Made by a program: the position numbers and the translations under genes. DNA of 64,000 nt from Acidobacteriota bacterium (GTDB lineage: Bacteria > Acidobacteriota > Terriglobia > Acidiferrales > UBA7541). The notes under the pieces were generated by a model. The model was not told where the DNA came from. It saw only the letters and a program-made list of their open reading frames with translations, and did not search any database. Position 1 is the stretch's first letter; each line of letters opens with the position of its first letter. The DNA lies in contig PMTV01000047.1 in assembly GCA_003167215.1 (NCBI GenBank), positions 62,001 to 126,000 on the forward strand. The letters are read 5' to 3'. Below, one piece after another: positions 26,228-34,340 of the stretch.

Positions 26228-28676
26228 CGGACAGTTCCCGCATCTCATTCTTCAAAACATCGCGCGTAGTGAGCGTTTCGCGCGCCCCGGCACGGGAGGC
26301 TCCAAGCATTTTCCATCTGTCGTGCCGGACAGAGAAGCGCATGCGCAGATGCTCTTGCGGCAACTACGCGCCTCTCAGGATGAAGCCAGTCATAATGTGG
26401 CACGACGTGCGGACATCTTGCCGGAAAGCCAAAACGGTATCTACCTCACTATCGAAGGTCGCCCGCAGGAACCACTTCTAACTAAGAAATTAGAGAGAAA
26501 AAAGGGGAATATCGAACTGCTGGCCGTGAAACAAGAAGCAGATCGAACGACGGCGACAGTATTTGTTCCAGAGACGGCGAGAGGCTTCTTCACAAAGACG
26601 ATTGAGGATTACCGGATAAGAAATGAGCCGCGGGCGTTACAGCCCGAAGCCAAGAACCGTAGACTCATAGACGGCATCGGTGACATTCGGTTGGCAGCGC
26701 TGCGCGACCTATGGATCGATGATCCCGATATGTTCCCTGAGCCCAGAGCGGCGGTTGATTGGGAGGTCTGGCTTCGTCCGACCGCGACAGACAGATTCCG
26801 GGTTGCGGCGATGGAAGCAGGAATTGTATTTGGATCCCACCCGCTGGTCTTTCCCGAGGATGTTGCGTTATTCGTCGTGGCGTCGGCCGAGGCACTGGCG
26901 TCCCTGAATGAATTGACACTCAGCATTTCACGTTTGGCTCGCGCAAAGCGGATGACGAGCTTCTACCCAGCTACGCTAGAGGAGCAGGCCTGGCAAATGG
27001 ATAATTTGCTCGCGCGGCTTCACGCTCCCGAAGGTGGCCAGACCTCACTCTGCATTTTAGATACAGGCGTCAACAGAGAGCATCGCCTATTGGCACCGAT
27101 TGTCGGAGCAGGGGACTGTCATGCTTACCGCGATGAATGGCGTTCCGAGGATCACGACGGACACGGCACGCAAATGGCAGGGATATGCGGCTATGGTGAT
27201 TTAACCAACGCAATGAGGAGCGAGGAACGCATATCGGTTCCCTTCCGTATAGAATCAGTTAAAATCTTTCCGCCCGTCGGCAGTAATCCCCACGAACTGC
27301 TCGGTGCGATCACGGCAGGCGGGGTTGCACGAGCCGAGTTAGCGCAGCCTGATCGTAACCGTCTTTTCTGCTTGGCTACCTCTACGGATCAAGACTCCCC
27401 TCACCGGGGGAAACCAACTTCCTGGTCTGCGGAGCTGGACCAGCTGTGTTTTGGGTCGGATGTAGCACCTCGAGCCGGCCGGCTTTTCTGTGTTGCTGCG
27501 GGCAACATACGCGAGCCTCTTCGACTGCGGCACGCGGATTATCCTGAATTGAATGACCTCAACGAAATCGAGTCTCCAGGGCATGCTTGGAATGTGCTAA
27601 CAATTGGAGGCATTACCGAACTAACGGAAATCAATGACCCCACCCATGCCGGTTGGGTATCGTTCGCAAGTCGCGGTGATCTGTGCCCTGTATCCCGGAC
27701 TGCCACTTGGAATGATTCATGGCCGATTAAGCCTGACATCGTTATGGAGGGAGGTAATCTTGGCGTTGATCCTACAGACGGCTTAGGATACGGCTTTCCT
27801 GAGGTCAGATTGCTGACGACCTCTCGAGAATATCCACAGTCTCCGTTCGACCAGTTCGGCGATACGAGTGCCGCGGCCGCTAACGCGGCTCGATTATGCG
27901 CCCTGGTACAGAGCGAATACCCCGCTCTGTGGCCCGAGACCATACGAGCTCTTGTCGTGGATTCGGCGGCCTGGAACCAATCCATGCTAGGCCACCTGCC
28001 GGCAAACCCAGTGAAAGCCGACCACGGACTATTGCTGAAGCGATATGGTTTCGGAGTGCCCGATGTTGGACGTGCACTCTTCAGCGGTCGCAACACGCTG
28101 ACTCTCATCGTGCAGGACACAATTCAGCCATATCTGAAAGTAGCCAAGAAAAAACCCGTCTTGAATGAGTTGAAACTCTTCACTTTACCCTGGCCTCGCC
28201 AGCAATTGCTCGAACTCGAGAACACACAAGTGCAGATGCGCGTAACCCTTTCCTATTTTATCGAGCCAAACCCCGCTGAGAGCGCGCGTAATCAAAAGTC
28301 GCGGTATTGTTCTCATGGGCTTCGATTCGCGGTCATGTTGCCAGATGAAGACCTCAATGACTTCCGAAGACGTGTGAATAAAGCCTCCCGGGAAGAAGGC
28401 AATCGGCGCTATACACAGGATACGGAATGGACGCTGGGGAGCGACCTTCGTGATCGCGGGTCTCTTCATTCCGACTTATGGCGCGGGCACGCCTCCAATC
28501 TCGCGCGACGGGGAGCCGTAGCCGTCTTTCCAGTATCGGGTTGGTGGAAAGAACGCGAGCAACTGGAGCGGTATCACAGGACTACGCGATTCTCGCTAGT
28601 AGTTAATATCCACACGCCTCCGACTGAAATAGACATTTACACACCCGTTGCGAACCAGATAGGAATTCAACTCTGA
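26220..28676 (+). CDS. ietS: S8 subtilisin-family protease, IetS-like component
   Basis: 818 residues. A long N-terminal region (1-270) of unknown fold precedes the subtilase domain. The triad is complete: D281 in CILDTGVN, H315 in HDGHGTQMAGI and S550 in FGDTSAAAANAARL. A C-terminal beta-rich region (about 610-818) follows. There is no signal peptide, so it acts in the cytoplasm, as expected for a toxic effector protease. The ATG lies inside the end of the ATPase gene, indicating coupled translation. Codon use looks less GC-biased than in neighbouring chromosomal genes, consistent with horizontal transfer (impression, not computed). Confidence 0.82.
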   Translation: MADGQFPHLILQNIARSERFARPGTGGSKHFPSVVPDREAHAQMLLRQLRASQDEASHNVARRADILPESQNGIYLTIEGRPQEPLLTKKLERKKGNIELLAVKQEADRTTATVFVPETARGFFTKTIEDYRIRNEPRALQPEAKNRRLIDGIGDIRLAALRDLWIDDPDMFPEPRAAVDWEVWLRPTATDRFRVAAMEAGIVFGSHPLVFPEDVALFVVASAEALASLNELTLSISRLARAKRMTSFYPATLEEQAWQMDNLLARLHAPEGGQTSLCILDTGVNREHRLLAPIVGAGDCHAYRDEWRSEDHDGHGTQMAGICGYGDLTNAMRSEERISVPFRIESVKIFPPVGSNPHELLGAITAGGVARAELAQPDRNRLFCLATSTDQDSPHRGKPTSWSAELDQLCFGSDVAPRAGRLFCVAAGNIREPLRLRHADYPELNDLNEIESPGHAWNVLTIGGITELTEINDPTHAGWVSFASRGDLCPVSRTATWNDSWPIKPDIVMEGGNLGVDPTDGLGYGFPEVRLLTTSREYPQSPFDQFGDTSAAAANAARLCALVQSEYPALWPETIRALVVDSAAWNQSMLGHLPANPVKADHGLLLKRYGFGVPDVGRALFSGRNTLTLIVQDTIQPYLKVAKKKPVLNELKLFTLPWPRQQLLELENTQVQMRVTLSYFIEPNPAESARNQKSRYCSHGLRFAVMLPDEDLNDFRRRVNKASREEGNRRYTQDTEWTLGSDLRDRGSLHSDLWRGHASNLARRGAVAVFPVSGWWKEREQLERYHRTTRFSLVVNIHTPPTEIDIYTPVANQIGIQL

Positions 28677-28725
28677 CGCGAGCTGACGAGCCCCTCGGTA
28701 ACCCTATGCTCACACAGACAATCCC

Positions 28726-28755
28726 TTGACATCGCCCTTATAAGTATGATATAAA
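28726..28755 (+). promoter_or_regulatory. Strong sigma70-type promoter
   Basis: A perfect -35 TTGACA at 28726-28731 and a TATAAA -10 at 28750-28755, 18 bp apart, in an AT-rich stretch. Transcription would begin near 28762 and immediately enter the hairpin region rather than a gene. Confidence 0.65.
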
Positions 28756-28761
28756 GTCACT

Positions 28762-28875
28762 TACCTCATAAATAACCAATAGCATTTGAATGGTTGCGCC
28801 CCGAAAGAAGGGGGGAGTGGAGAGCTGCTTCTCTTTAGGTCGTTGAGGCGACGAAGGGTAGCAGCTATTTTTTTT
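28762..28875 (+). ncRNA. Putative small RNA or leader ending in a long terminator hairpin
   Basis: The transcript from the promoter at 28726-28755 would be about 114 nt. Its 3' half folds into a long interrupted stem: AGCTGCT (28823-28829) with AGCAGCT (28860-28866), inside it CTCTT with AAGGG (one G-T pair), and inside that GTCG (28839-28842) with CGAC (28849-28852). Eight T follow at 28868-28875. A smaller hairpin (CCCC-GAAAGAA-GGGG) lies near 28799-28813. It is either a stand-alone sRNA or an attenuator leader. No known RNA family was recognised. Confidence 0.5.
28823..28875 (+). terminator. Intrinsic terminator (16-bp interrupted stem plus eight T)
   Basis: The nested pairings AGCTGCT/AGCAGCT, CTCTT/AAGGG and GTCG/CGAC give 16 base pairs in one arm, followed one base later by TTTTTTTT at 28868-28875. 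This is the clearest intrinsic terminator in the window. It ends the short transcript started at about 28762. Confidence 0.65.
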
Positions 28876-29119
28876 AGGAGGCTATGTGCCGACAGTTTGT
28901 GGCAGGCGTGCCCGCCGTGGCGGGGGCGCGGTGGTCGCGCGTGTTTGCACGATTTCTGTGCCCGCCGATCTCAGTGGAGGGCGCTCGCCGATCCTTGTGG
29001 ATCGCTTCCGATTCTCCGCGAATCGCGACAAATTAAATCGCCAAACTCCGGATATAGAACGACTCGTAACCTACAGAAAGCAAAGGATTGCGCTCTGCTC
29101 AAATCGCCAAAAAATCAGA

Positions 29120-29370
29120 TTCTCGAAAACAGAAAACTTGAGAGCCGCCGTAACACGGCTCCAGAATCTCAGCGCATTTCTAACCGGTTCTGCGCCACAA
29201 ACAGAATTCGCCGTAACTCGCTCAAAACAAATGCCCGGGACATTTCTAACCGGTTCTAGATTTGCACGTCAGGTTGCATCTCCGCGCATTTCTACCCGGT
29301 TCTGCCGAATAAGTAGAATGCGACGTAAATCACTCAAAACAAACGCTCGGCAAATTTCTACCCGGGGCCA
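29120..29370. repeat. Degenerate tandem repeat, about 112-bp unit
   Basis: Two imperfect copies begin at 29173 and 29285 (112 bp apart). Each has the core ATTTCTAnCCGG twice, 66 bp apart: at 29176, 29242, 29288 and 29354. Between the cores lie similar segments, GCTCAAAACAAATGC and ACTCAAAACAAACGC. A weaker third copy precedes them from about 29120 (GCCGTAACACGGCTC resembles GCCGTAACTCGCTC). The first three cores contain CCGGTT, and in the first two it forms the palindrome AACCGGTT. Origin unknown. It does not have CRISPR repeat/spacer geometry. Confidence 0.6.
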
Positions 29371-29419
29371 CAACTCCGTAGATTGGATCCCGGACGATTC
29401 AGCGGGACGCAGCTCACGG

Positions 29420-30376
29420 TTATGGGTTGGAGAGCAGCGCGACGAACTTATCCGGCTTGGAATCGAAGACGTCCTTGTGATCCTTCATGCAGAAATAATA
29501 GGTCTGCCCCTTGTACACCTCGGACGGCGCGATTTTGCGATCGACTTGCATCCAGCAGACCGCGCAAATGTCGCCGGCAGGCTTCACGGCGAAGACGGAG
29601 TTGGACTTCGCGTCCATCCAGCCCTGGCCCTGGTATTCGAGCTGAAAGGCGGTGCGTTGGATAGCTTCGGTACCGAAATAGCGTCCGACGACGCGCAGCG
29701 CCAGATCCATGCCGGAAGTAAGGCCGCCGGCGGTGGCCAGGTTGCCTTCTTCGACGAAACGCGCACCGCGCTTCACCTGAACGTCCGGAAATTTTATTTC
29801 CAACTCGGAATAAGCAGTGTGATGAGTAGTGGCCGCTTTGCCGTTGAGCAGTCCGGTAGCCGCCAGGACAAGGGCGCCGGTGCAAACGGAAAAGGTGACG
29901 TCGGCGGTCTTCGATGCTTTGCGGATCCAATCCAGCAGCGCGTCCGAGTCGCCGTTTTGCGCGGGAATCACGATGACCTTCGGCGGCGGCGCGCTTTGAA
30001 AAGTGTAATTGGGCACAATCTTCATTCCGCCGCTTACGGTGATGGGGTCCAGCGATTCCGCGACGGTGTAAAGCTCGAAGGCGCTGTCCATCATGTCGTG
30101 GCCCGGAATATCGGCGTCCTGAAAAACTTCCCACGGCCCGGCAAAATCGATGAGCACCGCTCCTTTGGAAATGACAAAGGCCACGGGTATCGGGCCGCTG
30201 GCTGGCGGCTTGAGCGGGCTCAGAGCGACCGTTACTTTCGCGACGTTCCGGATACCCGAACCTTGCTGCGCGCCCTCGACCCGCGTCGCAGAAAGCGAGA
30301 ACGGCACAGCTGCCGCCAAACCTACCGCGCCCGAAGCCTGGAGCAATTCTCTGCGAGTAAGATTCCTTTTGTTCAT
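29420..30376 (-). CDS. Tat-exported DJ-1/PfpI-family protein with C-terminal YHS domain
   Basis: 318 residues. It starts MNKRNLTRRELLQASG with a twin-arginine-type signal (RR at 8-9), then a DJ-1/PfpI domain with the nucleophile-elbow Cys in FSVCTGALVLAATGLL. The C-terminus (about 275-318) is a YHS domain with Cys in ICAVCWMQVD and YYFCMKD, a likely metal or heme-type site. DJ-1-like proteins include amidases and glyoxalase-like hydrolases; the function here is not assignable. The ATG at 30376 is chosen for GGAAAA 5 nt upstream; the frame extends 37 codons further without signal-like sequence. Confidence 0.83.
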   Translation of the reverse strand: MNKRNLTRRELLQASGAVGLAAAVPFSLSATRVEGAQQGSGIRNVAKVTVALSPLKPPASGPIPVAFVISKGAVLIDFAGPWEVFQDADIPGHDMMDSAFELYTVAESLDPITVSGGMKIVPNYTFQSAPPPKVIVIPAQNGDSDALLDWIRKASKTADVTFSVCTGALVLAATGLLNGKAATTHHTAYSELEIKFPDVQVKRGARFVEEGNLATAGGLTSGMDLALRVVGRYFGTEAIQRTAFQLEYQGQGWMDAKSNSVFAVKPAGDICAVCWMQVDRKIAPSEVYKGQTYYFCMKDHKDVFDSKPDKFVALLSNP

Positions 30377-30609
30377 GTCAGTTTTCCTTTTTTGAGGGCG
30401 TCGAAAAAATGCAACACATCGTGTGACGGCATAGTGAGCTTGCAAATTCGGCGCCAGACGACCGAGATCGTATTTAGCTGATTTCACGATGGTTTCTCCA
30501 ATTTACTGGGGAGAGGCGCTAGCCGGTATGTGCGGTTTTGGGATTCGGCGTGTCGGCGGCGGCTAGCCCCGCGCACGGCGGACTCGGGATGGCTGCAGGT
30601 GGCGTCGCG

Positions 30610-31635
30610 CTACGCGGTGATGCTGATTTCCTGCTCGGCGGCGGCGAGGACTTGCTCGACGGAGAGAGAGAGCATGGCGGCGGAGTAAGAGTCCAGGCGG
30701 ACGTAATCGCCGCGAAGATAATCGGGAGGCTGGGAAGAAATGTTTTGGACCACAGCGCCGCGCGGCAGGGGGCCGTTGCGCTGCGGGTCGGTGGCGCCAT
30801 AGAGCCCGACGACGCGCGTGCCCAGCGCGGCGGCCAGATGCAACGGGCCGGTGTCGCCGGCGACAACCAGACGCGCCTGAGCCAGAAGCGCGGCGAGCGC
30901 GGGAATGGGGAGCTGGACGATCGGGGGATTCGCCGAACCTGCGGCGGAAACGACTGCGCCGCCGAGATCTTCTTCGCCGGGAGCGATATTGACGACCGAG
31001 CGGAGACCGTCGCGCTGAAGAAGCAAGCGGCAGAGCGCGCCAAAGCGGTCGGGCGGCCAACACTTGGATTTCCAGCCGCCGCCGGGACTGATGACGACGT
31101 AACCGCCGGAAATGCCTTCGCGCGAAAGCATCTCGCGGACGAAGCGCAATTCATCTTCCGGGACTCGCAGCGGGAAGCGCGGCTCGGGCTGCGGTTGCGC
31201 GCCGGCGCGAACGGCGAGGTCCACGGTCATGTCCACGATGTGGCGGCCGGTGGGAATCACGCGGTCGGTATAAAAGATAGTGGCGCCGGGTTCGCGCGTG
31301 GCTTGGCGGTCGCGGCCGATGCGGCGAGGAGCGCCGGAAAGCCGGGCGAGCACGGCCGAGCGGTAGCGTCCCTGAAGGTCGAGCGCGCAGGTGTAGCGAG
31401 CGCGGCGCAGGCGGCGAATGCAGGAGAGAACATCGGGAAGCGAGCGGCCGAGCGGAATCGTTTCGTTGATGACCGTGACCATTTCGACCAGCGGAGACCA
31501 GCGCTGGTCCACGACCCAGTCAATTGTGGCGGAGGGAAAACTCGCGCGCAGGGCGGCGACGGCGGGAATGGTGTGGACCAAGTCACCCAGCGAGCTGAGG
31601 CGGACGACGAGAAATCGTTGCGAAGTATCCGTCAT
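30610..31635 (-). CDS. Glycosyltransferase family 9 (heptosyltransferase I-like)
   Basis: 341 residues of GT-B fold. The N-terminus RFLVVRLSSLGDLVHTIPAVAALR is the heptosyltransferase signature, and VVAGDTGPLHLAAALGTRVVGLYGATDP is the donor-binding block with the DTGPxHLAAA motif. It probably adds heptose to lipid A core in the cytoplasmic leaflet. It follows the 2OG oxygenase gene by 9 bp. The gene is markedly GC-rich, which also produces long antisense open frames that are not genes. Confidence 0.93.
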   Translation of the reverse strand: MTDTSQRFLVVRLSSLGDLVHTIPAVAALRASFPSATIDWVVDQRWSPLVEMVTVINETIPLGRSLPDVLSCIRRLRRARYTCALDLQGRYRSAVLARLSGAPRRIGRDRQATREPGATIFYTDRVIPTGRHIVDMTVDLAVRAGAQPQPEPRFPLRVPEDELRFVREMLSREGISGGYVVISPGGGWKSKCWPPDRFGALCRLLLQRDGLRSVVNIAPGEEDLGGAVVSAAGSANPPIVQLPIPALAALLAQARLVVAGDTGPLHLAAALGTRVVGLYGATDPQRNGPLPRGAVVQNISSQPPDYLRGDYVRLDSYSAAMLSLSVEQVLAAAEQEISITA

Positions 31636-31644
31636 GCGGGCGCG

Positions 31645-32316
31645 TCACATGCTCGCGGGATCTTCGGGCTGCGGCTCCTTGGCGGGACGAATGGCGCTCA
31701 GGAGGTGCTTCACGGACGCGGACAGGCGATGGCGCAACAGGGCGAGGCGCTGGTTGCTGCTGTCGTACACCCAATTGAACTGGATCACGCGGCGCTCGCC
31801 TTCGAAGGGCAAATGGCCGTGCCAGGAGCGGTCGGAACGCAAGAAGGCCACGAGCGTGCCGTCGGAAGGCGGAACTTCGACGGCCACGTCGTTGATATCG
31901 TCACGCGAGCGAAGGAGACGGAGGCGGCCGCCGGAATCGTCCCACGCGGGATTCAGGTAGAGCAGGACGGTGATAATTTTGCTGGTGGAATCGTTGTGGA
32001 TTTTGCCGTCGTGCGGGCCGCAGCGGCCGCGCACGGTGATGGTGGTGGGGCGGCTGGCGAGGTCCACTCCGAATTTTTCCTCGAAGGCTTTGCGAAATTC
32101 CGGGGACTCGAGCGCGTCAATCATGGCCTGAAAACCGGGGCCGAATTTGACGGAATCCAGCGGGAAACTGCCCGATTGCGCGATGCGCGGATAATCGGAA
32201 TTGATGCGGCGGAGCGCCTCAAGCTTCACGAAATTGCGGAGGACAAGGTGCTTGTAGGGCGCGCGTTCGAGAGGGGCTGCGTGAAAAGCTTCGAGATCGA
32301 AGACCTGGTTAGCCAT
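31645..32316 (-). CDS. 2-oxoglutarate/Fe(II)-dependent oxygenase (prolyl-hydroxylase type)
   Basis: 223 residues. The iron facial triad is visible as H107-x-D109 (GKIHNDSTSK) and H166 (DRSWHGHLP), with R175 or R176 positioned to bind 2-oxoglutarate (FEGERRVIQFNWV). The LLYLNPAWDDSGGRLRLL strand is typical of the P4Hc/SM-20 group. The substrate may be a protein or a surface sugar; the coupling to a heptosyltransferase 9 bp downstream makes an envelope substrate possible but unproven. Confidence 0.85.
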   Translation of the reverse strand: MANQVFDLEAFHAAPLERAPYKHLVLRNFVKLEALRRINSDYPRIAQSGSFPLDSVKFGPGFQAMIDALESPEFRKAFEEKFGVDLASRPTTITVRGRCGPHDGKIHNDSTSKIITVLLYLNPAWDDSGGRLRLLRSRDDINDVAVEVPPSDGTLVAFLRSDRSWHGHLPFEGERRVIQFNWVYDSSNQRLALLRHRLSASVKHLLSAIRPAKEPQPEDPASM

Positions 32317-32381
32317 GGGCGCTATTGCCGAACGTATCTTTCAGCGCGCAGGATGTCAAGTGAAGTGCCGGTTCGGGGGCT

Positions 32382-33068
32382 TTACTTGGGACTGGAAGAG
32401 CTTTCGGAAAGCACGTCCCAGATTGCCCAGGATGCCAATCCCGCCCCGGCTCCGAGGAGCAGGAAGAATGCCAACCTCCGGCGGCGGCGCTTGGTTGGAG
32501 TGGTATTGCCGTTATCCTGCGACGGCGCCATTTCCGGTGCGGCGGTCGCCGGCTCCGGATCCATCACTACACGAAAAGACTTCCCTTCCGGAATAGTATG
32601 AAGTTCCCCGTCATTATCGAGAACCAACGAACCGTGATATGCGGAGACGACAATCTCCTGCGGTCCGACAATCATCACTTGCCCGTACGCAGGCTGGCCA
32701 TTCGCCGCTCGAATAGTTCCCTCGGGCACTTCCAGCTCGAATTGGTCTGTACCATTGGAGGAGAATCCAACCGTTCCGCGAGCTACCACCGCGACGACAG
32801 CTTCGGATCGTTGTGCGAGGGTGACCGAACTTGCGCTCAGCAAGTAAAGTTGGGTCGCGCCCATCCTCAGGCGCAACGCTCCTCCGACATCGGTTTCCAC
32901 TTTGTCACCCGAATAGACCGTGGTGCCGATCGCAACTTTGCTATCCGCAATCTGCGCGTCCTGGGCCTGGACGACGAGTCCGAGCGACTTCTCGTTGGCC
33001 GCAAACCCGGGGAAACTCAGCAAACCCGCAAGCAGAGTCGCCAGGCAGGATCGAGCAATGGATAGCAT
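32382..33068 (-). CDS. FecR-like exported protein with C-terminal membrane anchor (twin 1)
   Basis: 228 residues. A signal peptide (MLSIARSCLATLLAGLLSFPGFA) is followed by a FecR-like beta domain with the phrases VGGALRLRMGATQLYLLSASS and VVARGTVGFSSNG, then a Pro/Thr linker and a poly-Arg stop (KRRRRR) before one transmembrane helix, ending IWDVLSESSSSPK. FecR domains bind ligands or sense stimuli in the periplasm. A paralog at 35408-36103 shares the whole architecture and an identical 13-residue C-terminus. The ATG at 33068 has GGAGG 4 nt upstream. The precise function is unknown. Confidence 0.75.
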   Translation of the reverse strand: MLSIARSCLATLLAGLLSFPGFAANEKSLGLVVQAQDAQIADSKVAIGTTVYSGDKVETDVGGALRLRMGATQLYLLSASSVTLAQRSEAVVAVVARGTVGFSSNGTDQFELEVPEGTIRAANGQPAYGQVMIVGPQEIVVSAYHGSLVLDNDGELHTIPEGKSFRVVMDPEPATAAPEMAPSQDNGNTTPTKRRRRRLAFFLLLGAGAGLASWAIWDVLSESSSSPK

Positions 33069-33299
33069 AACTCCTCCAAAATCGTACATACCCAAGCTAG
33101 GTGCTCTGGTTGTTGGGGTCAATCTGACAAGCTGCGGTGCGTGGTGTAAGAGACACTATGGGGTCGTGACACCAATCGGGCCGGTAACCGGGTTTCTCGG
33201 TGCTATCAGGAAGAAATACTGTAGATTATGCGGCGACGCAGGTATGCCGGTTTTGGAGTGATGCAGGAGAGCATGGCCGGCGCCATGACTTTTCGATGA

Positions 33300-33623
33300 T
33301 TACAATCGGTCTATTTTCGCGGCGAGGATGAAATCGCTTTCGGTGAGCCCGTCAATTTTGTGCGTCCACGTTTTCACTTCCGCTTTTCCCCAGGTCAGGA
33401 ATATATCCGGGTGGTGCCCCTGCTCCTCCGCAATCTCGCCCACTTTATTTACGAATGCGAGCGCCTGGCGAAAATCCGGAAACTTAAACTCGCGCACGAT
33501 GTGATGACCTTCGACAACCTTCCATTGCGGCGTCTGCTTAGTCAAATCTTGGAGTTCCTTTCCAGCCAGCGGAGGAACTCCCCCGCGGCAGGGTACACAC
33601 GTTTTATTCGCCAATTCGCTCAT
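33300..33623 (-). CDS. phhB: Pterin-4a-carbinolamine dehydratase
   Basis: 107 residues, the normal size. The family motif covers EEQGHHPDIFLTWGKAEVKTWTHKIDGLTESDF in two blocks, with the paired His (GHHPD) and the WTH...GLTE segment. It dehydrates 4a-hydroxytetrahydrobiopterin to recycle the cofactor of aromatic amino acid hydroxylases, and such proteins also appear with Moco or folate functions. No phenylalanine hydroxylase is next to it. The Met at 33623 (MSELANKT) is preferred over one six codons upstream. Confidence 0.92.
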   Translation of the reverse strand: MSELANKTCVPCRGGVPPLAGKELQDLTKQTPQWKVVEGHHIVREFKFPDFRQALAFVNKVGEIAEEQGHHPDIFLTWGKAEVKTWTHKIDGLTESDFILAAKIDRL

Positions 33624-33764
33624 CGAAACTCCCGGCTGCAAGCCTTAGTGCCCGTTCTGCTACGAATTGTGATTGTACAGGAAGCGGTGTCTTACGACTG
33701 GCCGATTGCAAATGAGTTCTGTTATCCTCCTCCGCAGAAACCGGGTACTCGCCATGGAGGACTT

Positions 33765-34307
33765 ATGGCCGACGAACTTCAGGAACTACAAGAAAACGCC
33801 GAGCACGGGGCGCACGAAAAGAGTCTCGCTCCTGTCACGATAACGATGGCCATCCTGGCTGTGCTGGTGGCCTCGGTTTCGCTGATGGGCCATCGAGCGC
33901 ACACCGAAGAAATTCTTAACCAGACGAAGGCCACGGATCAGTGGAGTTATTATCAGGCGAAGGATATTCGCCGCAGAAGTTATGAGTTGTTCCTAGATGA
34001 GTTGTCCGTTTTTTCACTGCAGAACGCCGAACAGGTGGCGAAGATCAAGGAAAAATACTCCAAGGAAGTAGACCGCTACAAAGATGAGCAGAAGGACATT
34101 CAATCCGAGGCCAAGGGGGCGGAGAACGAAGTCCGCACCGAGCAGCGCCGCGCCGACAGATTCGATCTAGGCGAGGTAATGCTGGAAGCGGCTCTCGTCA
34201 TCTGTTCGATCACTCTTCTCACGCGCAAAAAAATCTTCTGGGTATCCGGAGTAGTTCTGGGTTTGGCGGGAGTGGTAATTGCTGCGGGCGGGCTTTTGAT
34301 CCACTAG
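33765..34307 (+). CDS. DUF4337-type membrane protein
   Basis: 180 residues. N-terminal transmembrane helix (about 25-41), a long charged helical region likely to form a coiled coil (about 50-140, rich in Lys, Glu and Gln), then two hydrophobic helices at the C-terminus. This layout matches the uncharacterised DUF4337 family. The ATG is chosen because GGAGG lies 4 nt upstream; the longer open frame upstream is antisense to phhB. Function unknown; it may organise membrane complexes. Confidence 0.75.
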   Translation: MADELQELQENAEHGAHEKSLAPVTITMAILAVLVASVSLMGHRAHTEEILNQTKATDQWSYYQAKDIRRRSYELFLDELSVFSLQNAEQVAKIKEKYSKEVDRYKDEQKDIQSEAKGAENEVRTEQRRADRFDLGEVMLEAALVICSITLLTRKKIFWVSGVVLGLAGVVIAAGGLLIH

Positions 34308-34340
34308 ATCAACGGAGTCCGCTGAGGCAGTTAGAAGACC

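Larger units (their letters stand above)
28677..29419. other. Gene-poor stretch downstream of the IetAS-like pair
   Basis: 743 bp without a convincing gene. It contains a sigma70-like promoter and a hairpin RNA (28726-28875), a GC-rich stretch with TGCCCGCCG motifs, and a degenerate tandem repeat (about 29120-29370). A GTG/ATG start right after the hairpin opens a 50-codon frame (from 28884) and a longer frame from 28886, but both have AGGAGG only 2-4 nt from the start, odd composition, and lie over repeats, so I do not call them. Confidence 0.6.

Noticed and set aside
29173-29370. CRISPR-like array
   Set aside because: Only two to three imperfect 112-bp units with similar internal sequence; no uniform repeat with unique spacers and no cas genes.
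28886-30481. 531-codon plus-strand frame after the hairpin RNA
   Set aside because: Starts 4 nt from AGGAGG, passes through the degenerate repeat and then runs antisense to the DJ-1/PfpI gene; no domain seen.
30519-31154. 211-codon minus-strand frame inside the heptosyltransferase gene
   Set aside because: Different frame from the gene carrying the donor-binding motif; Ser/Arg/Pro-rich with no domain.
30538-32601. 687-codon plus-strand frame across the heptosyltransferase and oxygenase genes
   Set aside because: Antisense to two genes with clear motifs; Gly/Ala/Arg-rich shadow sequence in a very GC-rich stretch.
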